Below the pieces are notes generated by a model. That model was not told where the DNA came from, searched no databases, and worked only from the letters and a program-made list of their open reading frames with translations. A program made the position numbers and the translations under genes. This document shows positions 45,220-48,802 of a stretch of DNA of 48,802 bases, one piece after another. Position 1 is the first letter of the stretch. Each line of letters opens with the position of its first letter. The DNA lies in NCBI GenBank assembly GCA_025093555.1, contig JAIWNF010000123.1, forward strand, positions 1 through 48,802, given 5' to 3'. Source of the stretch: Circinella umbellata (Eukaryota; Mucoromycota; Mucoromycetes; Mucorales; Lichtheimiaceae).

Positions 45220-48200
45220 ATGAAAGGAAAGCGCTCAATCGCAAAACATGTCTCAAGATCTAGTATCACTGTTCTTAGCGGTAAAAGAAGCCGTAAAGTA
45301 TTTAAAACGAAAAAAATAAAAGCTACTTCAGGATCCCCATTACGACAATTTCATGCTGCCTTGAGACAAGATGCATCTCCATTAACATCAGCATCACCAC
45401 AATCAAACGAAAGAGTCACTTCCTCTACTTCATATAATGAAGAGAGTGCTTATGATTTTTTTGATGATTACGTTGATTGCGATGATTATGAACCAAATAC
45501 AGATGAGCCACATGCCGCATCAAGCAATAATAATTCTTTTCTTCGCAACAATCATTACTCTATTCCTTCATCCCAACAATACCATGTCCCTCGTTCCAAG
45601 AATAGTAGCAATGATGATTGGGCAAAACTTTTCCCTGACCTTTGGAAAGCCTATCTTCGTGGTCTTGGTCTCTATACAGTTGATTTAACTAAATTAGAGC
45701 TTATAAGGACACGAAAATGCAGCTGTGATACCATGGATACTAACAAAGTTATCTGTATATTTAAATGTGGTTAGTGAATATGATAATATGTGCACATGTA
45801 ACGTAAAAATGAGAAAAGATATATACTAAAATTCTACATAAGGCATCAAACGCGACATATCCGTTTTGTCCTGTAACATATGTGAAAACTTTTCGCTGCC
45901 CATTGTTCTTATGGAATCACATATGTTTCCTTGTTCGCCAAAGCTGCCGGAAGTAGCAATCCATATTGCTGTAATGGATAATTATTTTCTTCAGCAGTAC
46001 ATCCAGCGTCAAGCGATAACAAATATAGCCAAACTTGTTCAAAACGAATCCCCGCGCACGGTAATAAATAGTTTAATAAAAAGAGATTATTTAGAGGTTT
46101 TCTAAGCAATAAGAGTCTTTTTTTATGCTACAGGTTCCGAAATCATTCAAAACACAGTTGAATAGAGTTCTCCCAATCTATTCAAAAATGAAATTGGTCA
46201 TTGAGCATCACCTTGAACAAAGCTATGATCTCATTTCCAGTGACATTTGTCCTGCGTGCATGTTTGAGGTACGTGTTCTTTATTACAGTTATATACAATT
46301 TTTTTTATTATACTCTAAGCATATACTTTTTTATAGACTCATGATGAAAATTCATCTCCTTTACTTGTTGCTCTCGATGGCAACTTCTCCTTACGCAGGT
46401 TAAAAAGCGTTCCGGATGACTCCGGTCATTATCTTTTGAATCCGGAATATCACAATCTAAAAAATTATTGGGTTGCAAAGCCAATTATTGCTAAAACAAG
46501 AACAAACTCGGTATGTTTTTATCAAGCTTTGCTTTATATTATCCAATCTTCAATCTCAAGTTTGACGTTTAAATTTATGAATATACATATACATAATATG
46601 TATATATATATAGCGATCCACACAATCGTGTGCGTCCTTTAAAGCTTTGAGTGGACAACAGAAAAAGATGAAAGGAGGATTGGACAAGACCGGTGTTTTT
46701 GGATCAACTTGTGCTCGGCATGGGTTTCCATTGTTTTTCATTAGTATGACTACCGGAGAAACGTAAGTTTATGTCCAATAACAGTATCTACTTTATTATT
46801 TTATATACTGCACCACTGATACGTTGAATCAAAGTTTTGACTATCCCATTAGCATTTTGAACCGAATTAAACAACGATATGGTACAAATATTGGAGTCCT
46901 ATATGACGTTGCATGCAAGTTAAAGCCTTCGTTAGAGCAGGTAAACTACTTAAATTACTTGTAAAATAAATTGCTATTTAATTAGTTAACAGTTAATGTA
47001 CAAATCGTGTAGACACTTCCAGAGTTAAAGGATATACCGATGGCAGTTTCTGTTTGGCATGCGTATAATCATGTACCTCAATGTCAGATAGACTTCCACC
47101 CTCGGCTTCTTCCAAATTATGGGATGACTGATGGGGAATGGTTAGAGCGCTTATGGTCCTACACTAAACCATTCGTTCCCCAAACAAAATACTCAGGTCC
47201 TAATCACCGTAAGCTTACTTTGACCTGTGCATTTAATACATTTAAAAAAGAAAAAATTACAAATATAGGTATGTTTTTTATCAGCTATATAATTTTTAAA
47301 ATATATTTAGATTATAATACGTCTTAATTCGTATCTTTTATACTGGGTTCTTATATGTAGGGAAAACTCTAAAGGCAAAATATGCCCGTGCCGCTGTCAT
47401 TAAAGAAGAAGCAAGTAAAAAGCTTGAAAATTACAACATGGAACGCTTGGGAGAGCTGTGGAAAGAGTTTAAAGAGGAGAAAAGATCTCAACCCATCCCT
47501 CAACTCGGCACTTATAATCAAGCAAAGGAGAACCTTAGACAAGCTGTTGCAAAATATGACTGGACACTTGAGATTTTGCATGTTCAAAAAATTGGTATAT
47601 TATACAAGGCTGCATAATTAATCTTTTGATATTGTAAACATAAAAGTATTTATTTCTTTCTATTATTCATTTAGGTATACGACGAGCTGAACAATATAGT
47701 AGACAGTTGAAAGTTGCACGTGCAAGAGTAGAAAAAGAATTAAAAGCATACAATGATATTCGTGGTGAAGGTATAAACTTTCTTTATAATGCATAAAATA
47801 ATTAAGATCACAGACCAAACCAAGAAAAGTTCTAATGGTTATCGTTGAACAATAACGGTTAATTTATTTATTTTAATATAAAAATAATATATTATATAGA
47901 TACAGAACATATGTCAGTTGCTGATATATTGGCGGAAAACAGTACATTCCGCATGGAATGTAATGTTTTTCATCACGAGATATATCCATTTGAACAATAC
48001 CATAATTACCAACGAGCCGATGAAGAGTTGAAAATTCTTAAGGTAGTAAGCAATATATTGATCTGAATATATATATTATAATAGAAAACGTATGTATGTA
48101 GCTAAGCATAATACGACCTATAATATACATATTATGTTGTTATTATTTTTATACTTAGAATGAAGCAAAATCGGTGCTCAATTTCGGTGCTAAGGCAGTT

Positions 48201-48500
48201 CATTTATTGAAATCTGCACTTAACTTATTAAACGAAAAACAAACGAAAACATCTCAAGAAGAAGGCGAGGCTTTATTATTAAGCAAAAAGCTAAATGACA
48301 CCGAAGAATGGTGGTATACTCAGTTTCAGATGTTGAATAACTTTCTCACTGATTCTGAACCACAAATTTCAACAGAGGAAGATAATGACAATATTGAAGA
48401 TGGTATTGCAGACATTATTGGTGATGGAAATATAATTAATAATATAGAAATTGATAGTGATGATGATTTTACTGATCTTACTGCCACTCAAGCTGAATAA
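45220..48500 (+). CDS. KDZ (Kyakuja-Dileera-Zisupton) transposase, apparently intact
   Basis: Eleven exons keep frame throughout: 45220-45769, 45843-46060, 46134-46268, 46337-46510, 46614-46762, 46835-46940, 47013-47268, 47361-47594, 47675-47770, 47900-48042 and 48159-48500. They sum to 2403 bases, 800 residues, with GT-AG introns of about 60-130 bp. The N-terminus is basic, followed by a Ser/Asp-rich part, then the cysteine cluster linked to KDZ proteins (RKCSC, C-x3-C, SCNIC, FPCSPKLPEVAIHI). The core has CPAC, VALDGNFSL (first catalytic Asp), CARHGFP with TGET, LYDVACK (second Asp), WHAYNHVPQCQIDFHPR and DGEWLERLWS (Glu). A coiled-coil-rich and acidic tail follows. No stop, shift or lost catalytic residue was seen. 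ATG at 45220 is the first in frame after the AT-rich leader. Terminal repeats were not found; the right end may lie beyond the window. Confidence 0.85.
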
Positions 48501-48802
48501 TTATATAACCATCCTTTCTTTTCTCTTCTTCTTCTTCTTCTTCTTTTTATCTTTATCTTCTTCTTTATCTTTATCTTTATCTTCATCTTATAGATTTTGT
48601 TTTTCTTTATTAACTATCTTCTTATTTATTATAATTACTGTTTATGTTTTATCCCTCCTCATATTCTCAATATATTTATCTTAGTATGTTTACTATACAC
48701 TAACTATTTGTAGCGCAAATTAAATCATCACATGCTCCAGGAATACATATTTATGCAGGTAAAACTATTTGGTAAGTTACAACAATTGCAAAACAGGAAT
48801 GA
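48501..48802. other. 3' flank of the KDZ gene
   Basis: Starts with CTT-rich pyrimidine tracts (48511-48600). The last ~140 bases contain no recognisable gene or element end. Confidence 0.5.

Overview
The window looks like accessory, transposon-packed chromosome from an early-diverging fungus. The best guess is Mucoromycota, probably a Mucorales-type genome. The evidence is the AT-rich DNA, short spliceosomal introns, Tnp2, KDZ, Crypton and MULE-OTU transposases, and a LINE ORF1-like relic of the style common in that group. I assign the lineage from protein style only; no marker gene is present, and I found no clear host housekeeping gene, tRNA, rRNA or CRISPR.

Layout. 1-2061: LINE ORF1-like relic and short repeats. 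2062-8601: element A, a Tnp2-type transposon whose broken transposase (minus) is divergent from an accessory gene (plus), inside ~195-bp terminal inverted repeats. 8602-11160: one copy of element C, inverted relative to the copy at 22682-24396 and hit by a 434-bp MITE and a solo LTR. 11167-11587: a second solo LTR in the opposite orientation. 11718-13943: decayed Crypton tyrosine recombinase. 14243-20064: element B, a complete-length CACTA (EnSpm) element with a 3-bp target duplication and the same divergent two-gene plan as A. 20507-22572: LTR, primer-binding site and gag relic. 25244-28489: a more distant transposase (E), divergent from a very AT-rich lysine/asparagine-rich gene (K). 30434-31473: hAT-like element with an 8-bp duplication. 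32265-33662: long palindromic element with a second copy of the MITE inside. 33663-34396 and 34982-40587: two unrecognised decayed genes (F and H). H is split by a 4.6-kb MULE (35677-40242) that encodes a transposase joined to an OTU protease-like domain. 41096-42325: Tc1/mariner-like transposase. 42696-44421: three small helix-turn-helix-like genes, two intact. 45220-48500: an apparently intact 11-exon KDZ transposase of 800 residues.

Two themes tie the window together. First, elements A and B pair a zinc-finger Tnp2 transposase with a divergent accessory protein (coiled coil, proline-rich hinge, W-x3-[YW]-L signature), and element C carries only that accessory gene. The intact KDZ gene is likewise divergent from a small helical/HTH gene. 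Second, nearly all the older elements are dead by in-frame stops more than by frameshifts. Comparing the two copies of C shows a strong excess of transitions, with stops such as CAA to TAA, CAG to TAG and TGG to TAG. This resembles RIP or methyl-cytosine deamination, which would be notable in this part of the fungal tree. Only the KDZ gene and two small neighbours look undamaged.
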